From the NCBI GenBank assembly GCA_905479195.1, contig CAJQLO010000002.1, positions 224,001-288,000 on the forward strand: DNA of 64,000 bases, written 5' to 3'. Source of the stretch: an uncultured Gammaproteobacteria bacterium. Its GTDB lineage: Bacteria > Pseudomonadota > Gammaproteobacteria > GCA-002705445 > GCA-002716945. The notes under the pieces are model-generated. The model made no database searches. It had not been told where the DNA came from and was given only the letters and a program-made list of their open reading frames with translations. This document shows positions 8,846 through 16,476 of the stretch, piece by piece (position 1 is the stretch's first letter; each line of letters starts with the position of its first letter). A program made the position numbers and the translations under genes.

Positions 8846-10489
8846 ATGAGAAAAATATTAGTAACTAGCGCCTTGCCCTATGCAAATGGATCCATTCATT
8901 TAGGCCATTTAGTTGAATATCTCCAAACTGATATCTGGGTTAGAAGTCAGAAAATGTCAGGTAATGAATGTACTTATATATGTGCAGATGATGCCCATGG
9001 GACGCCTATCATGCTTAAGGCACAAGAATTGAATATAACCCCAGAAAAACTAATAGAGGATACTTATAAGGAGCATGTTGAGGATTTTTCAGATTTTCTT
9101 ATAGAATTTGATAATTATCATTCTACCCACTCGGAAGAAAATAAGCATTTCTCATCTTATATTTATGACCAACTTAAAAGTAATGGCGATATCATCAATA
9201 AAACCATCAATCAGTTTTATGATGAGAAAGCAGAGATGTTTTTGCCTGATAGATACATAAAAGGTGAATGCCCTAAATGTCATGCAAAAGATCAATATGG
9301 GGACTCCTGTGAAGTATGCGGGGCAACTTATGCATGCGATGAAATCATCAACCCAGTATCTACAGTTAGCAACACTCCTCCAATTACTAAAGAGACGGAT
9401 CATTTTTTCTTTAAATTAAGCGAGTACGAATCGTTTTTAAAAGAATGGACATCTGCGGACACTACTCAAGCAGAGATAAAAAATAAGTTAAATGAATGGC
9501 TGACAGACGGTCTTTCAGATTGGGATATTACGAGAGATAAGCCCTATTTTGGATTTAACATTCCTGGTGAGACTGATAAATTTTTCTATGTTTGGCTAGA
9601 TGCACCCGTAGGCTATATTGCTTCACATAAAAATTATTGTGAAAAACACTCTAAAGACTTTAATGAGCATTGGGATAAAAACTCAAAAACAGAACTGTAT
9701 CATTTTATAGGAAAAGATATTGCTTACTTCCATGCTTTGTTTTGGCCAGCTATGCTTGAAGGAGCTGGGTTTAGAAAACCAACTGCAATATTCTGCCATG
9801 GATTTCTAACAGTTGATGGAGAAAAAATGTCAAAGTCTAGGGGAACTTTTTTTAATGCTAGAACTTATTTGAATCACTTAGATCCAGAATATTTAAGATA
9901 TTACTTCGCTAGTAGGCTGACGAATAAAATTGAAGACATTGATTTAAGTTTTGAAGATTTTCAGTCAAGGGTAAATTCAGAACTAGTAGGAAAAATTATT
10001 AATATTGGTAGCAGATGCGCAAAATTTATTAATAAAGATTTTGATAATAAGTTAGCTAATAAATTTAATAATGAAAATTTAATAAAAGAATGCTTATCTA
10101 AAACTAATGATGTGATTAATAATTATGAAAATAGAAATTATTCCATCAATATAAGGCTCATATCTTCCTTGGCGGATAATGTTAATAAATACTTAGATGA
10201 AGTAAAGCCATGGGTTAAAATAAAAAATGAAAATGAAAGGGAACTTGTCCAAGAAATTTGTACAGATGGGCTCAATCTTTTTAGAATATTAATTGGATAC
10301 CTCAAGCCTATATTACCTAAGATATCAAACAAGGTTGAAGATATTATGAATTGTGATTCCATGACCTGGGCTAACCTTCAAGAAGTTCAACTTAATACTG
10401 AAATTTCTAAATTTCAGCCAATCATAACTCGTATAACTAAAGAATCAATAGAAGCAATGAAGAATGAATGTAGTGGAGAGAAAAAATGA
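8846..10489 (+). CDS. metG: Methionyl-tRNA synthetase, catalytic and anticodon-binding part
   Basis: Charges tRNA-Met. The 547 residues comprise the Rossmann catalytic domain with the HIGH-type GSIHLGHL near residue 18, a four-cysteine zinc knuckle (CPKCH...CEVCG) near residues 140-160, the KMSKS loop near residue 328, and the helical anticodon domain. E. coli MetG is about 677 residues because it also carries a C-terminal tRNA-binding domain. Here the protein stops just before that domain, which is encoded by the next gene in another frame with a 4-base overlap. The catalytic part looks intact. Confidence 0.96.
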   Translation: MRKILVTSALPYANGSIHLGHLVEYLQTDIWVRSQKMSGNECTYICADDAHGTPIMLKAQELNITPEKLIEDTYKEHVEDFSDFLIEFDNYHSTHSEENKHFSSYIYDQLKSNGDIINKTINQFYDEKAEMFLPDRYIKGECPKCHAKDQYGDSCEVCGATYACDEIINPVSTVSNTPPITKETDHFFFKLSEYESFLKEWTSADTTQAEIKNKLNEWLTDGLSDWDITRDKPYFGFNIPGETDKFFYVWLDAPVGYIASHKNYCEKHSKDFNEHWDKNSKTELYHFIGKDIAYFHALFWPAMLEGAGFRKPTAIFCHGFLTVDGEKMSKSRGTFFNARTYLNHLDPEYLRYYFASRLTNKIEDIDLSFEDFQSRVNSELVGKIINIGSRCAKFINKDFDNKLANKFNNENLIKECLSKTNDVINNYENRNYSINIRLISSLADNVNKYLDEVKPWVKIKNENERELVQEICTDGLNLFRILIGYLKPILPKISNKVEDIMNCDSMTWANLQEVQLNTEISKFQPIITRITKESIEAMKNECSGEKK

Positions 10490-10821
10490 CAGACGAAAAA
10501 ATAACAATAGAAGATTTTATTAAGGTTGACTTGAGAATTGGTAAAATTATACATGCTGAAGAAGTAGAAGATTCAAGGAAAATGCTAAAGTTACAAGTTG
10601 ATATTGGAGAAGAGGAAGAAAGGACAATATATGCTGGAGTTAAAAAATCCTATTCGCCTGAAGAGTTATTGAATAAATTGGTAGTGGTTATTGTTAACTT
10701 ATTACCAAGAGAAATGAAATTTGGTACATCAAATGGAATGATGTTGGCAACACAAAATGATGGGGATATCATTGTCTTGCAACCAGAAAAAGATGTTATG
10801 CCTGGCGCCAAGATTAGCTAA
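10486..10821 (+). CDS. Stand-alone methionyl-tRNA synthetase beta / Trbp111-like tRNA-binding domain
   Basis: A 111-residue OB-fold protein matching the C-terminal extension of longer MetG proteins: ITIEDFIKVDLRIGKIIHAE, then RTIYAGVKKSYSPEEL, VVVIVNLLPREMKFGTSNGM and LLPE-type ending. Such domains dimerise and improve tRNA binding. It starts at an ATGA overlap with the catalytic gene and has its own ribosome-binding site (GGAGAG about 7 bases before the ATG). It is therefore a genuine separate subunit, comparable to the split MetRS of some bacteria or to CsaA/Trbp111. The next gene starts at its stop codon (TAATG). Confidence 0.9.
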   Translation: MTDEKITIEDFIKVDLRIGKIIHAEEVEDSRKMLKLQVDIGEEEERTIYAGVKKSYSPEELLNKLVVVIVNLLPREMKFGTSNGMMLATQNDGDIIVLQPEKDVMPGAKIS

Positions 10822-11432
10822 TGTCTGATAATACTTTATTAGTAGAAAAAATCTTAACAGCACTACCGCAGCTTCAATGCAAAAAGTGTACTTATGAAGA
10901 TTGCCTGTCTTATGCACAAGCTGTTGTCTCAGATGATGAAGATTTGAATAAATGTGAACCTGGCGGTACACATACCGAAAATCAATTAAAAAATATATTA
11001 AAAAATAATGACCCTATTAAAGAAAATAAAATTAAAAATTATCAGATAGCTGAAATAAGAGTAGAAGAGTGTATAGGATGCACTATTTGTATAAAAGTTT
11101 GCCCCGTAGATGCAATAATTGGGGCAAGACATCAAAAGCATTATATATTAAATGATCAGTGTAATGGCTGCGAATTATGCATCAGTCAATGTCCAGTAGA
11201 TTGTATGGAAATGCAACAATATGAGGATAATAAGGATTGGGTCTGGCCAGGCATGCAAGCTGATACATCCAAAGTTTATTATGATAATAAAAATATAAGG
11301 TTAAACAAAATTAAAGAAGCAAAAAAAATAGCTCGAGAAAGTACAAACAAATCTCATCAAATAAAGACTTATATTCAAGATGTTATCTCTAGAGAAAAAT
11401 CTAAGAATAATAAAATAAAAGAATATGAATAA
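10821..11432 (+). CDS. rsxB: RnfB/RsxB-like ferredoxin without membrane anchor
   Basis: A 203-residue protein with the RnfB Fe-S domain near the N-terminus (CKKCTYEDC ... LNKCEPGG) and two 4Fe-4S ferredoxin motifs near residues 78-90 (CIGCTICIKVCP) and 110-120 (CNGCELCISQCP). RnfB of Rnf complexes normally starts with a transmembrane helix, which is missing here. No other rnf/rsx gene lies in the window. It overlaps nth by 8 bases, so it may be an electron or cluster donor rather than a subunit of an Rnf pump. The C-terminus is Lys-rich. Confidence 0.85.
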   Translation: MSDNTLLVEKILTALPQLQCKKCTYEDCLSYAQAVVSDDEDLNKCEPGGTHTENQLKNILKNNDPIKENKIKNYQIAEIRVEECIGCTICIKVCPVDAIIGARHQKHYILNDQCNGCELCISQCPVDCMEMQQYEDNKDWVWPGMQADTSKVYYDNKNIRLNKIKEAKKIARESTNKSHQIKTYIQDVISREKSKNNKIKEYE

Positions 11433-12063
11433 AAAAAAGATTCTATCAATCTTTGAAATTCTTCAGGCCAATGATCCCGAGCCAGTAACAGAGCTTCATT
11501 ATGAAACAACTTTTCAATTACTCATTGCTGTAATTCTATCTGCGCAAGCTACAGATAAAAGTGTAAATGCAGCAACTACTAAATTATATAAGGTTGCCGG
11601 AACTCCTGAAAAAATTATTAAATTAGGGGAAGATAAATTAAAATTTTATATTAAAACTATCGGTCTATACAATGCTAAAGCTAAAAATGTAATTCTTACA
11701 TGCAAAATGTTAATAGAAGATTTTAATAACAAAATACCTCAAGATAGAGAAGATTTACAAAAGCTTCCAGGGGTTGGAAGAAAGACTGCAAATGTTGTTC
11801 TGAATAATGCATTTGGGCAACCAACCATAGGTGTTGACACTCATGTCTTCCGTGTATCAAATCGTCTAGGATTAGCTCCAGGCAATAATGTATCCCAGGT
11901 TGAAAAAGGTCTTGAGAAAAATATTCCTGATAATTTTAAATTACATGCCCATCACTGGCTAATTATTTTAGGTAGATATACTTGTATGGCCAGAAAGCCA
12001 TTATGTTATAAATGTAAAGTTACTGAATTATGTGATTATAAAAACAAAAATCTAAAAGAATAG
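11425..12063 (+). CDS. nth: Endonuclease III
   Basis: Base-excision repair glycosylase/AP lyase for oxidised pyrimidines. The 212 residues contain the helix-hairpin-helix LQKLPGVGRKTANVVL with the catalytic Lys near residue 120, the catalytic Asp in IGVDTHVFRVSNRL, and the C-terminal 4Fe-4S loop (C-x6-C-x2-C-x5-C: CMARKPLCYKCKVTELC). Length and all key residues match E. coli Nth. It is the last gene of the metG-rsxB-nth run and is convergent with mazG. Confidence 0.97.
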   Translation: MNKKKILSIFEILQANDPEPVTELHYETTFQLLIAVILSAQATDKSVNAATTKLYKVAGTPEKIIKLGEDKLKFYIKTIGLYNAKAKNVILTCKMLIEDFNNKIPQDREDLQKLPGVGRKTANVVLNNAFGQPTIGVDTHVFRVSNRLGLAPGNNVSQVEKGLEKNIPDNFKLHAHHWLIILGRYTCMARKPLCYKCKVTELCDYKNKNLKE

Positions 12064-12069
12064 ACTCCT

Positions 12070-12435
12070 CTACTTTTCCTTTTTTATAATTCTCCATAAT
12101 CTATCCATCTCTTCTGGATTTGCATATGTCATTTCTTCTTTTTTTAATAATTCTTTAACCTCATCAAATCTCTTTTTAAATTTAATATTAGCAAGCTCCA
12201 GAACTTCTTCTGGGTCGCAATCTAGATGTCTTGTAAGGCATAGAAATGTAAAAAATAAATCTCCGAGCTCTTCATTAATAGCTTCTTTGTCATTATTCTC
12301 AATAGCCTCTTCTACCTCAGCAGTCTCTTCTTTAAGCTTTGAAATAACGCCTTCAATTTCTAGCCAGTCAAGGCCAATATCCTTTGCTTTTAATTGTAAT
12401 TCTAAGGATTTTTTAAATATATTTTTATTGCTCAT
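12070..12435 (-). CDS. mazG: MazG-family nucleotide pyrophosphohydrolase, single domain
   Basis: Hydrolyses NTPs to NMP and pyrophosphate. The 121 residues match only the C-terminal half of E. coli MazG, which has two tandem domains in about 263 residues. The metal-binding signature EETAEVEEAIENND followed by NEELGDLFFTFLCL lies at residues 36-66, and the end resembles MazG (EMDRLW). It is convergent with nth, six bases apart. A single domain is enough for activity in other MazG-like enzymes. Substrate preference is unknown. Confidence 0.85.
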   Translation of the reverse strand: MSNKNIFKKSLELQLKAKDIGLDWLEIEGVISKLKEETAEVEEAIENNDKEAINEELGDLFFTFLCLTRHLDCDPEEVLELANIKFKKRFDEVKELLKKEEMTYANPEEMDRLWRIIKKEK

Positions 12436-12512
12436 AATTATTAATACTATTTCTTTTGATTAAGTATATCTTTTTTGTGAAAAATAACTAAATAATCATG
12501 TAATATTAGCAG

Positions 12513-13481
12513 ATGGAACAAAATAAAATCTCAGATTTAACTAAGTGGGTAAAGAAATATTATCCGCAAGATTTTACTATTGAGAAAGCCTCTGAGGATG
12601 CAAGCTTTAGATTATACTATCGAGTTATGTCTCAAGGAGATACCAAAATTATAATGGATGCTCCGCCACAACATGAGCCTTTAACTTCATTTCTTGATGT
12701 GACAAAAAGATTAGCATTGGCTAAAATTAATGTGCCAATTATATACGAGGTTGATGAATCCAAAGGTTACATTTTAATGTCGGATTTAGGTAAAAATAAT
12801 TATCTTGATGCGCTTAATAAAGAAACTGTTTATTGCCTATATACAGATGCCATAGATGTTATATGTAGAATACAAAATGAGGCTAGTAGCAAAGGGCTTG
12901 AAGTATTTGATATCAATATACAAACAAAAGAAATGGATTTATTTAAAGATTGGTTTTTAGAAAAACATTTGAAAATGAAACTCAATCAAGACCAGTCTAT
13001 ATATTTAAAAGATTTTAATGAAATTTTAGCAAACCGTATATCAAAAATACCAACAACATTTATTCATAGAGATTTTCATTCTAGAAATTTAATGGTCACT
13101 GATAAAAATAATCCTGGGGTTTTAGATTACCAGGATGCCATGATAGGTCCAATGACATATGATTTAGTTTCTCTATTAAAAGATTGTTATATTAAATGGG
13201 ATGATGAATTGATTTATAAGATGGTGAAAACTTATTTTCAAAGATTAGAACAGTCTATAACTTATGATGAATTTGAGTATTGGTTTGATATGACAGGTCT
13301 GCAAAGACATTTAAAGGCTATAGGGATATTTTCACGATTATATTATAGAGATAAGAAATCATCGTATCTTAAAGATATCCCAAAAACACTTAACTACATA
13401 GCTGAGTTATGTACTAAATATCCAGAATTACATGAGTTTCAAATATTAGTAAAACAAATTAAAAGTCAGGGGAAATTATGA
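12513..13481 (+). CDS. amgK: Anomeric MurNAc/GlcNAc kinase (AmgK-like phosphotransferase)
   Basis: A 322-residue aminoglycoside-phosphotransferase-fold kinase. The catalytic loop is FIHRDFHSRNLMV near residue 190 and the metal-binding loop LDYQDAMIGPMTYDL near residue 212. Known AmgK enzymes phosphorylate N-acetylmuramate or N-acetylglucosamine at the anomeric carbon. The assignment rests mainly on the partner: its stop overlaps (ATGA) the start of a MurU-like uridylyltransferase, the usual amgK-murU arrangement. Together they bypass fosfomycin-sensitive de novo UDP-MurNAc synthesis in species such as Pseudomonas. Confidence 0.88.
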   Translation: MEQNKISDLTKWVKKYYPQDFTIEKASEDASFRLYYRVMSQGDTKIIMDAPPQHEPLTSFLDVTKRLALAKINVPIIYEVDESKGYILMSDLGKNNYLDALNKETVYCLYTDAIDVICRIQNEASSKGLEVFDINIQTKEMDLFKDWFLEKHLKMKLNQDQSIYLKDFNEILANRISKIPTTFIHRDFHSRNLMVTDKNNPGVLDYQDAMIGPMTYDLVSLLKDCYIKWDDELIYKMVKTYFQRLEQSITYDEFEYWFDMTGLQRHLKAIGIFSRLYYRDKKSSYLKDIPKTLNYIAELCTKYPELHEFQILVKQIKSQGKL

Positions 13482-14131
13482 TTAGCCAGGCAATAATTCT
13501 AGCAGCTGGTAGAGGGAAGAGAATGATGCCATTAACTAGGGACATTCCTAAGGCAATGTTGCGTGTAGGAAATGTAACCTTGATAGAAGATAAAATAATT
13601 AAACTAACCGAGGCTGGTATCAAAAAGATTGTTATTAATACCGGGTATCTTGGTGACTATATTCAAGAACATGTAGGTGATGGATCTAAGTATGGAATTA
13701 ATATAGTTATAAGTGATGAAGGCTCTATGCCAATAGGGACAGCTAACGGGATTAGAAAAATAATAAAAGAGTTTAATGATAAACCATTTCTTGTTGTTAA
13801 TGCTGATATATGGACAAATTATTTATTTATAGACCTAATTAACATGAGTCTTATGAAGGAAGCTCTTGCGCATATCGTACTAGCCAAAAAACCAGAATAC
13901 CTTAAAGGTGACTTCAATATTAATAATAATAAAATAAGTGAAGGGAATGATTTTATTTATACAGGCATAGGAATCTATAAGCCTGAATTATTTTTAAATT
14001 ATACAGACATAGAATTAGGAAGCATTTTACATAAAGAAAATAATATTGGTGCAGAACTATATAAGGGATTATGGGATGATGTTGGAACACCAGACAGACT
14101 TAACATGATAAGAGAAAGAATAGCTTTATAG
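13478..14131 (+). CDS. murU: MurNAc-1-phosphate uridylyltransferase
   Basis: Transfers UMP to MurNAc-alpha-1-phosphate to form UDP-MurNAc. The 217 residues begin with the nucleotidyltransferase signature ILAAGRGKRMMPLTRDIPKAML, and have NADIWTNY for metal binding and a terminal LWDDVGTPDRL. Length fits MurU rather than longer GlmU or RfbA-type enzymes. Four-base overlap with amgK implies coupled translation. It is convergent with acyP, 2 bases apart. Confidence 0.9.
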   Translation: MISQAIILAAGRGKRMMPLTRDIPKAMLRVGNVTLIEDKIIKLTEAGIKKIVINTGYLGDYIQEHVGDGSKYGINIVISDEGSMPIGTANGIRKIIKEFNDKPFLVVNADIWTNYLFIDLINMSLMKEALAHIVLAKKPEYLKGDFNINNNKISEGNDFIYTGIGIYKPELFLNYTDIELGSILHKENNIGAELYKGLWDDVGTPDRLNMIRERIAL

Positions 14132-14133
14132 GG

Positions 14134-14421
14134 TTAATTATCTATCATAATCTCAAAAGATTTTGCATCATAATCTTCGTCAGTATCGGAGATTAATATT
14201 TTCTCCACTGCAGACTCTGGTGGCCCCATATAACATTGTTCTATTAGATTAGTAATTATTTCTTCATCGCCAGTCATGAAGGCCTCTACCTCTCCATTGG
14301 AATTATTTCGAACCCATCCAAAAACTCCATATCGAATTGCAAATGCTTGCAACCAAAATCTGTATCCCACACCTTGAACTTTCCCAAGTATTTTAATATG
14401 TTTCTTGATCTTATTATTCAA
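14134..14421 (-). CDS. acyP: Acylphosphatase
   Basis: A 95-residue acylphosphatase, which cleaves carboxyl-phosphate bonds such as acetyl or carbamoyl phosphate. The phosphate-binding loop with catalytic Arg is GKVQGVGYRFWLQ at residues 13-25, and the catalytic Asn lies in GWVRNNSNGEVEA. Length and layout match the family. The gene is six bases downstream of the DUF2182 gene on the same strand. Confidence 0.94.
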   Translation of the reverse strand: MNNKIKKHIKILGKVQGVGYRFWLQAFAIRYGVFGWVRNNSNGEVEAFMTGDEEIITNLIEQCYMGPPESAVEKILISDTDEDYDAKSFEIMIDN

Positions 14422-14427
14422 AACAAA

Positions 14428-15390
14428 TTATAGTGAGAGAAAAATACCCCATGATATAAATACGAGTCCTGTAACTCGTCTGTAAAGCAAAGGTCTTTTA
14501 TATGATAGTTTTTCAAATAATACAAATACCGTTAAAACCATGACCCACATGATATTCATAACTCCAAGTGCAAATAAAGTGAGCATTAAAGCCCAGCAGC
14601 AACCTATGCAATAAAATCCATGCTTATACCCGATTAAAAAAGTTCCTAAATTTCCATCTCTCCAATTATTCATTAAAAAGCTCAATGGAGACTGACAAAC
14701 TGTTAAACAAGCTTCCTTAAATGGAGTGAATTGATAAATTCCAGCTAAGCATAAAACTATAGAACCAATATAAGCATGAGTAGGCTCCATCATTGGGTTT
14801 AAAAGACCAGTTTGATGCATCGCATACTGAGGAAAAGTTATCACTAAACTAAATAAAACCCAGCTTAATAAATAACCAAAAAGTAGAATCATCACAGAAG
14901 ATGTTTCTTTTCCATTACTTCTATTTCTAGCATTCAAGGTAGTAAATAAAAATAGCATCGGGAGTATAGAAGGGGTCATCATTGCAACCATCATTACTGC
15001 CCACATCAGAAACAATAAAGTGAAATCACTCATTGACCATAATCCATCAGATGGCGGCATCCATGTTAAAACACTTCCAATAATTCCAGATTCCATATCC
15101 ATGTTCATAGGTTTGTCCATATTCATGGGTTTATCCATGTTCATGGGTTTGTCCATATCCATGTTCATAGGTTTGTCCATATTCATGGGTTTATCCATGT
15201 TCATGGGTTTGTCCATATCCATGTTCATATTCATAGAAGTATTTTCAATAAACGGAAGAGTATTCATATGCCAGCCCATGCCTAGAATATAAAACCAAGA
15301 TATAAGCAATACGATTGCAACACCAACATAGACGACCATGCGGTCTTTCAATGGTGCTTGTTTAAATTGTGTATTTGTTTGTGTTTCCAT
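14428..15390 (-). CDS. DUF2182 metal-binding integral membrane protein with Met-rich repeat loop
   Basis: A 320-residue polytopic membrane protein of the DUF2182/COG5486 family. A first helix (VYVGVAIVLLISWFYILGMG) is followed by a loop of about 50 residues built from MNMDKP-type repeats with roughly 18 methionines. About six more hydrophobic segments follow, including a Met-rich LFLMWAVMMVAMMTPSILPML and the family stretch KHGFYCIGCCWALM with a C-x2-CC motif. The family is annotated as predicted metal binding. The Met/Asp repeat loop resembles copper-binding Met motifs, so a copper role is an inference. The DUF1326 gene lies just upstream on the same strand, a pairing I recall from other genomes. 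Confidence 0.85.
   Translation of the reverse strand: METQTNTQFKQAPLKDRMVVYVGVAIVLLISWFYILGMGWHMNTLPFIENTSMNMNMDMDKPMNMDKPMNMDKPMNMDMDKPMNMDKPMNMDKPMNMDMESGIIGSVLTWMPPSDGLWSMSDFTLLFLMWAVMMVAMMTPSILPMLFLFTTLNARNRSNGKETSSVMILLFGYLLSWVLFSLVITFPQYAMHQTGLLNPMMEPTHAYIGSIVLCLAGIYQFTPFKEACLTVCQSPLSFLMNNWRDGNLGTFLIGYKHGFYCIGCCWALMLTLFALGVMNIMWVMVLTVFVLFEKLSYKRPLLYRRVTGLVFISWGIFLSL
15092..15229. repeat. 60-bp in-frame tandem repeat, about 2.3 copies
   Basis: Two consecutive 60-base units (15092-15151 and 15152-15211) are identical and are followed by 18 more matching bases. Each unit contains three shorter related blocks and encodes 20 residues made of MNMDKP-type hexamers. The period is a multiple of three, so gain or loss of a unit keeps the DUF2182 frame. 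Exact identity in an otherwise A+T-rich gene suggests recent slippage or recombination. Confidence 0.95.
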
Positions 15391-15394
15391 AACT

Positions 15395-15431
15395 AAAAAA
15401 CGACCCGGCCTAAATATTAGATCGGGTCGTT
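15395..15431 (-). terminator. Hairpin terminator/attenuator between DUF1326 and DUF2182 genes
   Basis: On the minus strand the arms AACGACCCG and CGGGTCGTT pair perfectly around a 15-base loop that can itself partly pair (CTAA/TTAG), followed directly by six T residues. This is a classic intrinsic terminator. It lies between the DUF1326 stop and the DUF2182 start, so it should end or attenuate transcripts from the upstream gene before the membrane protein. Confidence 0.8.
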
Positions 15432-15441
15432 AAATTGAAGT

Positions 15442-16236
15442 TTAAACCTCTATAGCTGTTTGTTTAGCTCCGCCATCCATATAAACGAATGGTGAACTTA
15501 AGCCATTACCGCCTTCCCATGAATGGTTAGTTCCATGGTCGGTAAATGTAGCTTTTATAGCTCTACTAACTGTGATAGCAAATGGAGGTGCAACAGCTAA
15601 AGGTGTACCGCGAACCGTTACAGCTCCGCTTGATCCTTTCAATTGTTCCATTTTATTTTCCAAAATACCGTCAATTTTTAAATGTCTATTTGGTCCTTCT
15701 TGAGTCATATGTATTCTAGCAGACTTAGTTGGGAGATATTCTCTTGGCTGCCCTTCAGCACCTTTACCAAGACTTGCAATCACACCTAAATGTCCACCAT
15801 GTATTCCATGATAAGCTTCTCTTAATGCATTAAATTGAGATCTACTTGCTCTTTCATCTATATAGACAGCCATTTCAAATTGTCCTTTTAATAGATTACC
15901 TGGTGCATTTAACCACATTGCTACCCTTAGTCCACTTACATCAACGGTACCAACATGTCCTTTCTCAATATCCCATCCAAGAACTGCCTTACAAAATCCT
16001 TCTGTTGGATCCAGTAAAAGCAAACATGGACAAATTGTCTCACACGTACAACTCTCAAAATATGAGCCTCTGAGATACATAGTATGATCAGCTAATGCTG
16101 CATCAGCATCTTTAGAATTAAATAATGCACCTACAACTGGAGTTGCAGCAGCTACTGTAGCCAGTCCCTTCATAAATCCTCTGCGAGAATCAGAAATTTT
16201 AGACATTATTCCTTTATCTGATTTTATTTCTTTCAT
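15442..16236 (-). CDS. DUF1326 protein with Tat-like signal
   Basis: A 264-residue protein. The N-terminus has SRRGFMKG followed by a moderately hydrophobic stretch (LATVAAATPVVGALF), which looks like a twin-arginine export signal. The mature part begins with the DUF1326 signature YFESCTCETICPCLLL, a Cys cluster likely to bind metal, and continues with GHLGVIASLGKG and a terminal FTDHGTNHSWEGGNGLSSPF. Function of the family is not established. Its neighbour is a DUF2182 membrane protein, and the two are probably parts of one metal-handling unit. An AAGGGG ribosome-binding site precedes the ATG. Confidence 0.85.
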   Translation of the reverse strand: MKEIKSDKGIMSKISDSRRGFMKGLATVAAATPVVGALFNSKDADAALADHTMYLRGSYFESCTCETICPCLLLLDPTEGFCKAVLGWDIEKGHVGTVDVSGLRVAMWLNAPGNLLKGQFEMAVYIDERASRSQFNALREAYHGIHGGHLGVIASLGKGAEGQPREYLPTKSARIHMTQEGPNRHLKIDGILENKMEQLKGSSGAVTVRGTPLAVAPPFAITVSRAIKATFTDHGTNHSWEGGNGLSSPFVYMDGGAKQTAIEV

Positions 16237-16426
16237 TTTAACCCCTTGTAAATTTTTTTCTTACGTTTGTATTTTTAAAATATTATTAAAGCTAATTTTT
16301 CTTTATATATTAGCAAATGATAATATAACTAAACCCCTATACAGTTATTCATTATATATTTTTTTTACCCTATTTCCTCTTTTTAATTTATGTTTTTGGA
16401 TTAAATGTTTATGAATTCTGCTTAAG

Positions 16427-16449
16427 TAACAGTATAATAGGTACTGTTA
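16427..16449 (+). promoter_or_regulatory. Palindrome enclosing a TATAAT -10 element
   Basis: TAACAGTA (16427-16434) and TACTGTTA (16442-16449) form a perfect 8-base inverted repeat with a 7-base centre. A consensus TATAAT lies at 16433-16438 inside it, about 40 bases before the start of the small lipoprotein gene. This geometry suggests an operator that would block RNA polymerase. No good -35 box is seen at normal spacing, so an activated promoter is also possible. The rest of 16237-16476 is A+T-rich with no gene. Confidence 0.45.
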
Positions 16450-16476
16450 TTGATAATAATGCCAAACGGGGGGCTA

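Noticed and set aside
10480-10495. Possible frameshift joining the two methionyl-tRNA synthetase genes
   Set aside because: The ATGA overlap has a good ribosome-binding site before it and both proteins are complete domains, so a natural split is more likely. A raw-read check would settle it.
15092-15229. Short tandem repeats resembling a CRISPR array
   Set aside because: There are no unique spacers; the repeats are contiguous and encode MNMDKP peptides in frame.
15020-15292. Plus-strand ORF with repeated MFIGLS-type peptides opposite the DUF2182 gene
   Set aside because: It is the reverse reading of the Met-rich coding repeat. The minus-strand frame has clear family motifs and membrane segments.
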